Positions 20,921 through 28,311 of a stretch of 64,000 bases of DNA are shown here, in pieces; the stretch's first letter is position 1; every line of letters begins with the position of its first letter. The stretch spans positions 1-64,000 of the forward strand of contig NZ_LHZC01000053.1 of the NCBI RefSeq assembly GCF_001580615.1. Direction: 5' to 3'. The translations under genes were made by a program, and so were the position numbers. The DNA comes from Acetobacter malorum (GTDB taxonomy: Bacteria > Pseudomonadota > Alphaproteobacteria > Acetobacterales > Acetobacteraceae). The notes under the pieces are model-generated. The model was not told the origin of the DNA. It saw only the letters and a program-made list of their open reading frames with translations, and did no database searches.

Positions 20921-21901
20921 TTACGCCGCGGCCTCTCGTTTGATGATCTCTGCCTCTGTGACAATAGAGGTCCCTGGTTTGCTGACGGCTATTTCCGCCG
21001 CAACTTCAGCGTGCCGACAGGCAGCCTCCAGATCCAGGCCTCTGGCCAGCCCTGCTGCGACCGCCGCAACGACCGTATCTCCAGCCCCGGACACATCTGA
21101 GACCGACACCGGCCGGGACGTGATGAGCATCGTTTTCAAACCATTCTCTTTGTCACAAAGCAGCATGCCCTTCTCAGATCTCGTCAACAGAACCGAGCAT
21201 TCGTATCGTTCTGCAACGTCCTGCGCGACAGTGCTCGCCTCTTCATTGCTCCCAACACTTTTTCCTGTGGCCAACTGGATTTCCGCGACATTGGGCGTGA
21301 TCAACGTCGCCCCTTTATAGGCACGAAAATCCTTACGTTTGGGGTCGACGATGACGGGGATGCCATCTTCACCACAAAACCGGGCGTTTTCAACGGCCTT
21401 CCTGACCAGATCCTCTGTCACCACGCCTTTAGCGTAATCAGAAAAAACAACCGCGTCGAAAGGGTGGCCGCCAATACTTTCGGGCCTTAGCATTTTCCGG
21501 ACCAGTCTTAAAAACGTATGGGCATGATGCTCCCACACATCCGACGCTATTTCCCGATCAACCCGTGCGACCTGATGCGCCCCAGCCATAATCCTCGTTT
21601 TTGAAGTCGTTGGTCGCTGCGAGTCAGCCTCGATATTGCTGGTATCAATATGGGGAGAAAGAAGCAAAGACAGCAGGAGCTCCCCCTCCGCATCTTCACC
21701 GATCACACCAACCAGCGTCACATCACATCCCATGGCGACAAGGTTAAGAGCGACGTTGGCAGCCCCACCAGGTCGATCCTCATTACTCTGATAAAGTATG
21801 ACCGGCACGGGCGCCTCCGGAGAAAGCCTTGATGCTGTGCCCGTGATGTATCGATCCAGCATCAGGTCGCCAATGACCAAAACGGAAGGTCTTTTGTCCA
21901 C
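20921..21901 (-). CDS. hldA: D-glycero-beta-D-manno-heptose-7-phosphate kinase (RfaE/HldA type)
   Basis: The 326-aa PfkB-family kinase starts at a GTG (21901) with AAGGAC upstream. Motifs: VLVIGDLMLDRYITG at the N-terminus, RPGGAANVALN (about residues 43-53) and DVSGAGDTVVAAVAAG near 268-283 with the catalytic Asp of GAGD. It phosphorylates heptose-7-phosphate at C1 in the ADP-heptose pathway for lipopolysaccharide core. It ends where the kinase domain of E. coli HldE ends, so the nucleotidyltransferase half is absent. It is the last gene of a minus-strand operon of otherwise unknown genes, an unusual place for a core sugar enzyme; a chromosomal duplicate is likely. Confidence 0.88.
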   Translation of the reverse strand: MDKRPSVLVIGDLMLDRYITGTASRLSPEAPVPVILYQSNEDRPGGAANVALNLVAMGCDVTLVGVIGEDAEGELLLSLLLSPHIDTSNIEADSQRPTTSKTRIMAGAHQVARVDREIASDVWEHHAHTFLRLVRKMLRPESIGGHPFDAVVFSDYAKGVVTEDLVRKAVENARFCGEDGIPVIVDPKRKDFRAYKGATLITPNVAEIQLATGKSVGSNEEASTVAQDVAERYECSVLLTRSEKGMLLCDKENGLKTMLITSRPVSVSDVSGAGDTVVAAVAAGLARGLDLEAACRHAEVAAEIAVSKPGTSIVTEAEIIKREAAA

Positions 21902-21921
21902 GGCTTTGTCCTTCTATGGGG

Positions 21922-22530
21922 CTACGTCAGAACAGAAGAAAGTGTCATTCGGGCGATCTGAAGGTAGATCGGCCATTCTAGGATTTTTTCCCAATCACTT
22001 AGCTCCCAATTCGGACGATTACCAAAGCGGTTTATGCACAATGCAATCGCGGCCTTCTCGACCATCCACTTCCGGTTCGGGTCAACGGGGTTTTGTGACT
22101 GAATATCCTTTTCCACCTGTAGGAATATGGTGTTCAGCAAACAAGCAGCCCGGCTACCGTTAAGCATCGATCCCGCGAGATTGATGTCCCCTTGGAGGTT
22201 CAGTGCATCGTCCCCTCCAAGTAGATATGCCTCGCATATAGCTTCGCAAATGTCGGCAGAGAACTTGAAATCACGAGCACGGAGCCGGTTTAAACCCGAA
22301 GCGTCAAGGCAAGCGCAACGATATGAATAAAGAGAGGCAATTTTATCTGAAGGATAAGCTTCCCCTTTTTGGGACGTCCATATGCAGGAGGCTGCGTCCC
22401 AGTGCATTACTTCTGGCTTCTCAGCGCCCACTTCTTTTCTGAAGAGGAGATGTTCACCTGAATCGTCTGGGAAAAGCGGGAAGCCTACCTTCTCCCCGTT
22501 CGGCCAGTCCGCCGGGAAAACCTCACTCAT
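21922..22530 (-). CDS. Hypothetical protein, 202 aa
   Basis: Not recognised. It begins MSEVFPADWPNGEKVGFPLF, contains several Trp and Cys residues (HWDAASCIW, YRCACLDASG, DICEAICEAY) and a C-terminal helical section with WELSDWEKILEWPIYLQIAR. No signal peptide or membrane segment is evident. It overlaps the upstream gene by four bases (ATGA) and precedes the heptose kinase by 20 nt, so the three are co-transcribed. Confidence 0.6.
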   Translation of the reverse strand: MSEVFPADWPNGEKVGFPLFPDDSGEHLLFRKEVGAEKPEVMHWDAASCIWTSQKGEAYPSDKIASLYSYRCACLDASGLNRLRARDFKFSADICEAICEAYLLGGDDALNLQGDINLAGSMLNGSRAACLLNTIFLQVEKDIQSQNPVDPNRKWMVEKAAIALCINRFGNRPNWELSDWEKILEWPIYLQIARMTLSSVLT

Positions 22531-22865
22531 CGTTCATCCTCCTCTGGGTTTTTGTGCCCAATGTAGACAATATGACGTACCCAGCCCTTTTTGTAGGTAT
22601 CCTCAAGGATAGTATCGAGGGTGTGTCCATCCAGCACCTCGAACAAGGCGGTAGACATAGATTGCTCTGCCAGCGTTCGAGCAAGGCTCCTCTTGCAACG
22701 AATTAACTGCGAGGCGGAGAGTTTGAAACCCCCGTAACCCGATCTGTCGAAATCGGAGGATGTCGCTTCAACTCTCCCCTCCGGCGAAATAAGCATCACC
22801 ACGACCCCGCACACGCCAGGCGGCCCCTCGGCATAAGCGGTGGTATCTGCTTTCCGGTTAAACAC
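22527..22865 (-). CDS. Hypothetical protein, 112 aa
   Basis: Not recognised. A start at GTG 22865 has GAGGGG seven bases upstream and a short overlap with the preceding stop; an ATG at 22910 would add 15 residues and a 53-nt overlap. The protein has a beta-rich front (VCGVVVMLISPEGRVEATSS), a helical middle (ASQLIRCKRSLARTLAEQS) and a Lys/Trp end (DTYKKGWVRHIVYIGHK). It is probably cytoplasmic. The ATGA overlap with the next gene indicates coupled translation in a compact operon. Confidence 0.55.
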   Translation of the reverse strand: MFNRKADTTAYAEGPPGVCGVVVMLISPEGRVEATSSDFDRSGYGGFKLSASQLIRCKRSLARTLAEQSMSTALFEVLDGHTLDTILEDTYKKGWVRHIVYIGHKNPEEDER

Positions 22866-23220
22866 TCTCACGCCCCTCTGTCTCAAGCTGAACTGAATTT
22901 TCCAGGGCATCCACCTCGCTGTCGGCGTCTTCTTCCGTGAGGATCATCACATCAGGAAGGGAGACTATGGCGAGGGTGTTTCCTTCGACATTTTTCCTGA
23001 GCTGGCGGAGTGTCCGATAGCGTCTGGCATCGCGCCCGTCTATCGTTTCTGCAACACGCCCTGCGCAAGCCGTCTCAGCCTGAATATGCTCTTCCACGGC
23101 TTTGTCGCGGATTTCATCATACAGTCTGGTCGCCGCGGCCCATGCCGCCTCAGGACCTCTTACACCTTTGACCAAAGTTCTCTGAAGTTCAGTTTCGATC
23201 TCTTCGCGGGATCTGGTCAT
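22858..23220 (-). CDS. Hypothetical helical protein, 120 aa
   Basis: Not recognised. The ATG at 23220 overlaps the upstream stop (ATGA), which favours MTRSREEIETELQRTLVKG over the longer frame. It is charged and almost all helical (RLYDEIRDKAVEEHIQAE, RYRTLRQLRKNVEGN), with a strongly acidic C-terminal third (TEEDADSEVDALENS). Possible adaptor or coiled-coil partner; function unknown. Confidence 0.5.
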   Translation of the reverse strand: MTRSREEIETELQRTLVKGVRGPEAAWAAATRLYDEIRDKAVEEHIQAETACAGRVAETIDGRDARRYRTLRQLRKNVEGNTLAIVSLPDVMILTEEDADSEVDALENSVQLETEGRESV

Positions 23221-23585
23221 GCGACTGCACCATCTGGAAGTCGCTCTGTTCCCGGCAGGAAATATAAGCGATGCATGCAAAAATCTCCTCCATAGTAGCT
23301 GGTGCTGTTCACCATGTTTTTCCTTTCCAGCGCGCTCAGACAGGTGCTGACAACCCCGACCGGCTTTGTGCCGTCCAGATGCAGCTTAACGGCCATAGCA
23401 CTGACTGGCTCACCAGCAGAATGAACCATGCATTTTGTCAGCGCAGAAAGGACCTTGGATTGCAGGTCCGTCGCCCCTCCCTGCGCCTTAGGTTTGCTCT
23501 TGCGGGCAGACGCGTGCGCATTGCCAGCGCTCACACCTTCAGGCGCATCGCCACCATGGAAAGGAAGAGAGGGCTGCTCAGGCAT
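23217..23585 (-). CDS. Hypothetical protein with winged-helix-like domain
   Basis: A 122-aa product. The first 40 residues are a Lys/Ala/Pro-rich flexible arm (SARKSKPKAQGGA). From about residue 41 the pattern LQSKVLSALTKCMV, then VSAMAVKLHLDG and VVSTCLSALERKNMVNS, fits a winged helix-turn-helix in which the last helix reads DNA and a wing with YYGGDFCMHRLYF follows. This is a fold-level impression only. It overlaps the upstream gene by eight bases and the downstream gene by four. Confidence 0.5.
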   Translation of the reverse strand: MPEQPSLPFHGGDAPEGVSAGNAHASARKSKPKAQGGATDLQSKVLSALTKCMVHSAGEPVSAMAVKLHLDGTKPVGVVSTCLSALERKNMVNSTSYYGGDFCMHRLYFLPGTERLPDGAVA

Positions 23586-23946
23586 CGCCCTTCTCGCTGC
23601 TTTCGCCCATCTGCTCCAGAGGCTTCTTCACCTTAGGCGCCAGCAACTCCAGCCTTCGGATTTCGTCATCCTTCATAGCAATGATGGCGAGATGATCCTC
23701 ATGATAGACAAGCAGGCTTTCCGTCTCCCCGTCCTGCAGCGGGTCGCTACGCTCAAGGGAAGAGAGTCGCACACCATCAGGACCGGTAATTTCCCGTGCT
23801 ACAGGCGGAGCCTCTTCAGAAAGGGGACCTTGCCGACGGATCTTGGCGTTACCGTCCGGATGTTGTGACAAGACCTCCGCTTGCACCATCAGGCGGCACA
23901 TAGCTTCCTGATGTTCCGCGAAGCGTCTGTCGTCGATGACACTCAT
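23578..23946 (-). CDS. Hypothetical protein, paralogue of the 24130-24741 product
   Basis: A 122-aa product starting MSVIDDRRFAEHQEAM, with AAGGAA seven bases upstream. Residues about 40-100 (PPVAREITGPDGVRLSSLE, then GETESLLVYHEDHLAIIAMK) closely match a segment of the next gene upstream (24130-24741), so both carry the same undescribed domain. A helical heptad-like stretch follows (MKDDEIRRLELLAPKVKK). It is the first gene of the six-gene operon that ends with the heptose kinase. Confidence 0.55.
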   Translation of the reverse strand: MSVIDDRRFAEHQEAMCRLMVQAEVLSQHPDGNAKIRRQGPLSEEAPPVAREITGPDGVRLSSLERSDPLQDGETESLLVYHEDHLAIIAMKDDEIRRLELLAPKVKKPLEQMGESSEKGDA

Positions 23947-24129
23947 TAGGGAATTCCTTATGAAGTTCAATTTTTGTAAAAAGCTTCTCGGGATTAAAAG
24001 ACAAATCCTCCCCCGCGAGCTTAAGAGACTGACCAGCTAAACTTCATGGCAAGGTTATGCCGGCGATTGAGCGATCAGAACATACCACGCTATGGATTGG
24101 TGTGGCCGTACCTTTTCCCCTGCTGCCAT

Positions 24130-24741
24130 CTATTCGTCGGTTTCTGGTAGAGATTCATACAGCTTTGGCAGCCCGGCGACTTCCTGAGGAAGCACATCCT
24201 CAGGCTGAGTATGCCTGCAGGTAAATCCACAATCGTTAATGGCACCATCAATTTCCAGAACCCATTCATTGGTGCTGGGCCGAAAGAAGATTGCTGCATC
24301 AACGGGAAAATATTTCTGTTCCAAATCCGGTTTTCGCGGCAAACCGTCACGCACCTTGCGTTGCAGTCTGAGGATCTCGCTGTCCTTCTCAGCAATAGTG
24401 GCGCGAAGATCATCTTGTGCGGAGAGAAGACTTAAGGAATCCCATTCCTTGAGAGCGATAATTGCAAGATGATCCTCCTGTCGGACAAGAAGACTCTCAC
24501 TCTCACCGTCCGCCAGTAGTTCACAATGTTCGAGAGGTGAGCACCGCACGCCTCCAGGCCCGGTGATTTCTCGCGCCACAGGCCGCGCCTGATCGAACTC
24601 GACAGGCATCCCGATCTCTTGAACACCCTTCACCAAACCTTCATTAGTGAGAGCCGAAGCCATGATGTGGCGCCTTAAAGTCATGACCGCATCATTCACA
24701 AGAGGCCATTTTAAGAAATAACCGGCAATCTTCCCAGACAT
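24130..24741 (-). CDS. Hypothetical protein with the same VAREITGP domain and a coiled coil
   Basis: The 203-aa product starts MSGKIAGYFLKWPLVND at the ATG 24741 (GAGG six bases upstream); a GTG four codons earlier is an alternative. The block RPVAREITGPGGVRCSPLE, then GESESLLVRQEDHLAIIALK, is shared with the 23578-23946 product. It is followed by a coiled coil (DDLRATIAEKDSEILRLQRK) and a C-terminal domain with three Cys and FFRPSTNEWVLEIDG. Function unknown; the shared block is followed in both by a charged helix. Confidence 0.55.
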   Translation of the reverse strand: MSGKIAGYFLKWPLVNDAVMTLRRHIMASALTNEGLVKGVQEIGMPVEFDQARPVAREITGPGGVRCSPLEHCELLADGESESLLVRQEDHLAIIALKEWDSLSLLSAQDDLRATIAEKDSEILRLQRKVRDGLPRKPDLEQKYFPVDAAIFFRPSTNEWVLEIDGAINDCGFTCRHTQPEDVLPQEVAGLPKLYESLPETDE

Positions 24742-24774
24742 GGTAAACCTCACTCATATGCGCCTCAAGGCGCA

Positions 24775-24822
24775 TTGATATTCCCCGCCTTGAAGGACGC
24801 GGTTTTGTGGCGCATTTGGTGA
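24775..24822 (+). repeat. 48-bp hairpin repeat, copy 1 (degenerate; IS200/IS605-end-like)
   Basis: The sequence TTGATATTCCCCGCCTTGAA, followed by a GGCGCAT element, matches another site at 60094-60141 at most positions. The second copy forms a perfect 8-bp GC hairpin; this one is imperfect. The layout (GC hairpin, T-run, GGCGCAT) resembles the right ends of IS200/IS605-group elements or their solo remnants. No transposase is adjacent. Confidence 0.45.
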
Positions 24823-24968
24823 GGCATAATTCTACTATATGCCAATCAAAATCAAGGATAACGTAGGCTTATGCAAATCTCACAAGATTAATCGTCACCG
24901 CCAATGCCCTGACGGGGGCAGAGGCTGGTAAATGCGATGCACCTTTTCACATACGGGATAACAACCCT

Positions 24969-26003
24969 TCAAGAAGAAGGCGAGACGCCTGTATCCGCGG
25001 CTGGCGCTTTAGGAATTTCCTGATATTTGTCGGGATCTACGACAAACGCAGCCATCCTGCGGCCTGAGACTTCATCCACGAAACCCTTTTCGTATTCCTC
25101 AGTGGGAATAAGGAAAATTCTGCCTTCCGCATTTGGATTGCCGCCTTCCGTGGCCCCCACTTTCACCATATCCCCGTGCCCGCGAAATGCACAAACTTCA
25201 ATCAGATCGTTCTTATGTCTGCTGTAGAAGTTTTGTCTGTCTTTGGCCAGAGATTGACCCGGCCGCAACTCGGTCTGATGGAACTCTTCCCATGCGCGAG
25301 GAGCAAAATCCCGAATATTTTTCTCAGCTTCGACGACTTTGTTAGGAGGGAATACCGAAGGATAGACGACGGCCACATAAGCCCAATCTTGGATATCGCC
25401 ATACCCGCCATTAGGAATTTTAAATTCTTCTGGCATCCTGTCCTGGAACTCGCCACGAAGAATATAGCCGCCCCCGTTTATCGTCACCAATCGAACAATT
25501 TGCGACTCAGGGTCACTGCCTGAAAGCAATACGGTCGCTTCATTGACACGTCCACCCCAGGGCCATCTTATCGACTTCGCAGTTTTTTTGTCCATGGGAG
25601 TGCCGCGCAGTTGCGGGTGAGAAAGGATATAGGACTGGTCGCCCAACCTTTCCCCCATTTCGCGCACCACATTTTCCTGGCTATCATCTACCCACAGGAT
25701 GTATTCCTGCCCCAGAGGCTTCAGATCACCGTTCGCGTCGGAATGAGCCATAGACTCAATCCGATACTGGCCAATTTCCCCCTTGTGATAAGAAATGACG
25801 GCCAGCTTTCGCGTTCCCCGACCATCGAGCAGATCTCCAATGGCGTAGAGAACAGGCGCACCGTCGATGCTTATCCCTGAGTCCTCGACGGTCAAAGGTA
25901 TGATGAAACCTTCCTTATAAAGGCGAGAGTCTTGCTCAGAAACGAAATCGCTGAAACTGGTTTCGTTGTGAATGTCAGCCACTTCTTCTTGTGCCATCAT
26001 CAT
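24969..26003 (-). CDS. Hypothetical protein, 344 aa
   Basis: Not recognised. It starts with three consecutive ATG codons (MMMAQEEVADIHNET); which one is used is unclear. The body is soluble and beta-rich (APVLYAIGDLLDGRGTRKLA, EYILWVDDSQENVV, INGGGYILRGEFQD) with no signal peptide or membrane helix, and a Pro/Ala tail. It is flanked by intergenic DNA on both sides and looks monocistronic. Confidence 0.6.
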   Translation of the reverse strand: MMMAQEEVADIHNETSFSDFVSEQDSRLYKEGFIIPLTVEDSGISIDGAPVLYAIGDLLDGRGTRKLAVISYHKGEIGQYRIESMAHSDANGDLKPLGQEYILWVDDSQENVVREMGERLGDQSYILSHPQLRGTPMDKKTAKSIRWPWGGRVNEATVLLSGSDPESQIVRLVTINGGGYILRGEFQDRMPEEFKIPNGGYGDIQDWAYVAVVYPSVFPPNKVVEAEKNIRDFAPRAWEEFHQTELRPGQSLAKDRQNFYSRHKNDLIEVCAFRGHGDMVKVGATEGGNPNAEGRIFLIPTEEYEKGFVDEVSGRRMAAFVVDPDKYQEIPKAPAADTGVSPSS

Positions 26004-26351
26004 TTATTCTGTCCGTCAAAATCTATCGTTCCCGCCATACTAATTAAATACACTACAATGCACCAGCGGCGATCTTTTCTTCCATTTGCCACACATCTGC
26101 ACTGCCCCACAAAGTTTTTTTGATCAGCGCCACATCATCTTTCGGGGAAGGATAGATACGTAGATATTATAGCAATGGACCTGACATTTTCCTTGCTAAT
26201 CGGCAGCAAAGATAGCCAAATATGATCCACCTCCCTGCATATCGCTCCACTTGATCCACAAAGGCCATACGCAAGGTCTACCGGCTGGTCGCGGCGCATG
26301 CCGTGAAAGACAATTGTTTGAGAAAGGAAGACGTCCAGGCGTCTTTAACGC
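26004..26351. other. Intergenic region with divergent promoters expected
   Basis: 348 nt between two divergent genes. It holds no credible gene; the opposite-strand frame across its right end is a shadow. A short inverted repeat AAGACG-TCCAGG-CGTCTT (26328-26345) ends seven bases before the ATG at 26352 and could hinder or regulate translation of that gene. Otherwise I see nothing specific. Confidence 0.4.
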
Positions 26352-26831
26352 ATGAATTCTATCTGCAAAAAAGTCCTCACTGAATACGATAAAATTAGCG
26401 CCGTGCAACTAGCCGCCGCCCTGTTAATTCCGAGCATTATGGTCACGTATGTAATCGCCGCCCGAGACAGTGATAAAAGACTTCAAGGCTACAACAGCCT
26501 TGCGGACGCTATCCTGGGGCAGTCCGAAGGGCTTCCTCCAGACCACGAGTTCCAAACGTCGCTTCCATCGGGAGTTGAGGTGAGAATTTCCAAGGGGAGC
26601 GATAGTGCCAAAATCCTGTTCCCGAAGGTCACGAGGAACCAATGCGATGAAGTGGTCGCCATTCAGGATAGGATTGCTCAGAATGCGAATGTCAGGTCCC
26701 TGCACTATCCAACCACATGGTCGATAGTCGTTCACTCTGGTGGGTTGCGGCAAGGGAACGTGAGGGAAAAGGAATGTCTCAACGATTTTAATACGGCAGA
26801 CATTTCCTTTTCCGAGAAACCTCAGAAGTGA
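26352..26831 (+). CDS. Hypothetical membrane-anchored protein, 159 aa
   Basis: Not recognised. MNSICKKVLTEYDK is followed by one hydrophobic helix (VQLAAALLIPSIMVTYVIAA, residues about 19-38) and an outside domain of about 120 residues with two cysteines (NQCDEV and EKECLND) that could form a disulphide loop. This layout (short charged N-terminus, one helix, Cys pair near the C-terminus) is pilin-like, but there is no prepilin GF cleavage motif, so I do not call it a pilin. It converges on the MotE-like gene with 12 nt between stops. Confidence 0.5.
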   Translation: MNSICKKVLTEYDKISAVQLAAALLIPSIMVTYVIAARDSDKRLQGYNSLADAILGQSEGLPPDHEFQTSLPSGVEVRISKGSDSAKILFPKVTRNQCDEVVAIQDRIAQNANVRSLHYPTTWSIVVHSGGLRQGNVREKECLNDFNTADISFSEKPQK

Positions 26832-26843
26832 GTTCCCCTACCC

Positions 26844-27767
26844 TCACTGCCTGGAGGCTTTGAGGGTAGCATCATCCCATCCGTTCCCGCCATCCTCGGG
26901 TTTTTCGGAGGTTGAGGTGCCTGGATCTGGTTTTGCCGGACCGTTCCCGAGATTTCGATCAGTGGAAATAAGGATCGGAGCTGGCGGAGCGTCTTTTAAC
27001 GGAGATAGGTGCCTTGTCCCGGCGATATACTGAGATAGGATATTGGCCCGGTCGGGATCCATTCCTCCGATTACCTTGGAGACCTTTAGCGGAGCCATTC
27101 GCGAGGCCACAGGAACCATAACGTGCATATCCAGCACGTTGAAGACCGCAGCCGCGTCGCGTGGCGGCATCTGCTCGTAAACTCTGGCCAGGCGATCGTA
27201 TTCGCCATCCATTGCTTTGCGCTGAGCTTCTTTCTTCGCAGTAAGCTCTGATACACCATCACTCAGGGTCTGTATCTGCTGCCCCAGAGAGTTCTGCTCC
27301 TGATCGATAACCTGTCTCGCGGCGTCCATCGCCTTTTGACGAACCCCCATCTGAGACTGGCGATCAGCAATATCCCCCATTAACGACTGCTTTGCAGACA
27401 TTACACGAGGGTCGATATCGCTGATGCTTTCATCGACCTTAACAGAGCCGAGCGACTTGTAGAGCTTATCATCTGCAGAAGCTGCCGAGGTGTCGGTTGG
27501 CTTGGTGTCCGCCCCTTTTTCCTGCCAGCCCTGACTATCGTTCAGTTTCTGCCGGGCCGTTTTATTCTCTATCGCAGCCGCCACAGCCACTGGCGTTGAC
27601 TTGTCCGATGCGCCGGTGTTGGCCTCAGCGGAGGTCTGGGGACGATCTGGGGCCGGGGTGTCCCCAAATTTAGCAGCAAGTGAGTGCAGGTTCAGAGCAA
27701 GCAGAACCGTCATAAGGCTTGAAGATAAATGCACTGCTTTACTCAATGACAGGCCGCTTAACATCAC
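26844..27767 (-). CDS. MotE-like / MgtE-N-domain periplasmic protein
   Basis: A 307-aa protein with an N-terminal signal anchor (about residues 12-32), a disordered Pro/Ser/Asp linker, a coiled coil (GVRQKAMDAARQVIDQEQNS, about 140-200) and an MgtE-N-like domain (YEQMPPRDAAAVFNVLD, then RMAPLKVSKVIGGMDPDRA, about 205-255). This order matches MotE, the chaperone of flagellar motor protein MotC in alphaproteobacteria, and related FliJ/MgtE-N fusions. The Pro-rich tail is unusual. No flagellar genes are nearby, so it may serve another envelope machine; the name is by family resemblance. Confidence 0.65.
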   Translation of the reverse strand: MMLSGLSLSKAVHLSSSLMTVLLALNLHSLAAKFGDTPAPDRPQTSAEANTGASDKSTPVAVAAAIENKTARQKLNDSQGWQEKGADTKPTDTSAASADDKLYKSLGSVKVDESISDIDPRVMSAKQSLMGDIADRQSQMGVRQKAMDAARQVIDQEQNSLGQQIQTLSDGVSELTAKKEAQRKAMDGEYDRLARVYEQMPPRDAAAVFNVLDMHVMVPVASRMAPLKVSKVIGGMDPDRANILSQYIAGTRHLSPLKDAPPAPILISTDRNLGNGPAKPDPGTSTSEKPEDGGNGWDDATLKASRQ

Positions 27768-27829
27768 GGTCTAGAACTTCCAGTTTGGGGAGAGACTGAT
27801 TTTTTGATAACACCCGGCGGCGCACAAGG

Positions 27830-28216
27830 CTATGCCTTGGTAGCAGATTGTTTTCGGGGTGGCATGGTGAAGGTCACCTTGCCATAGAGCTTGGCAATGG
27901 CAGAAATCTTAAGACCCTCTGCATTTGGCACTTCAATTTCGCAATCACTTACTTCGGCGGTGTCAGATATAAAAATCTGATCGGCCTTAACAACGGCTTT
28001 CTCAAGAAGGCCTTCAACCACCACCACTGAGGCAGTCAGTGTGCCGGATGCTGCCCCTCCCGGATGGATGTTAATATCTGACGCTTCAATGGTGGAGTTC
28101 GTAACAACCCCCTCAATTTTAACGGCAAGAGGAGCTTTCAAGACCATGTCGGGGGTATAAGAGCCTTGACCGATAATGACGCTCGGCTTCTTGGGCTTTT
28201 GATCAGTCTGGGACAT
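27830..28216 (-). CDS. Bactofilin-like protein
   Basis: A 128-aa product with AAGGA upstream of its ATG. The centre is a run of short beta strands with Val/Ile/Ala/Gly periodicity (VKIEGVVTNSTIEASDI, ASGTLTASVVVVEGLL, KADQIFISDTAEVSD), typical of the bactofilin beta-helix that polymerises into cytoskeletal filaments. Short charged tails flank it, ending PPRKQSATKA. Bactofilins place polar machines and pili in several bacteria; here it lies between the sigma factor and MotE-like genes. Confidence 0.75.
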   Translation of the reverse strand: MSQTDQKPKKPSVIIGQGSYTPDMVLKAPLAVKIEGVVTNSTIEASDINIHPGGAASGTLTASVVVVEGLLEKAVVKADQIFISDTAEVSDCEIEVPNAEGLKISAIAKLYGKVTFTMPPRKQSATKA

Positions 28217-28311
28217 TAGCGGGTATCCTTCGGATGCAAGGTCAGCGCGGGGCTTATGACAAATGAAGCCAACGATTAATCAAATATCAACCACAAAAGA
28301 CACAAGGTCTG

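Noticed and set aside
22866..22910. Longer start (ATG 22910) for the 22527 gene
   Set aside because: It causes a 53-nt overlap; GTG 22865 has a better-spaced GAGGGG site. Not excluded.
26196..26408. Minus-strand frame across the 26352 gene start
   Set aside because: No ribosome site, no family features, and it overlaps a better supported gene.
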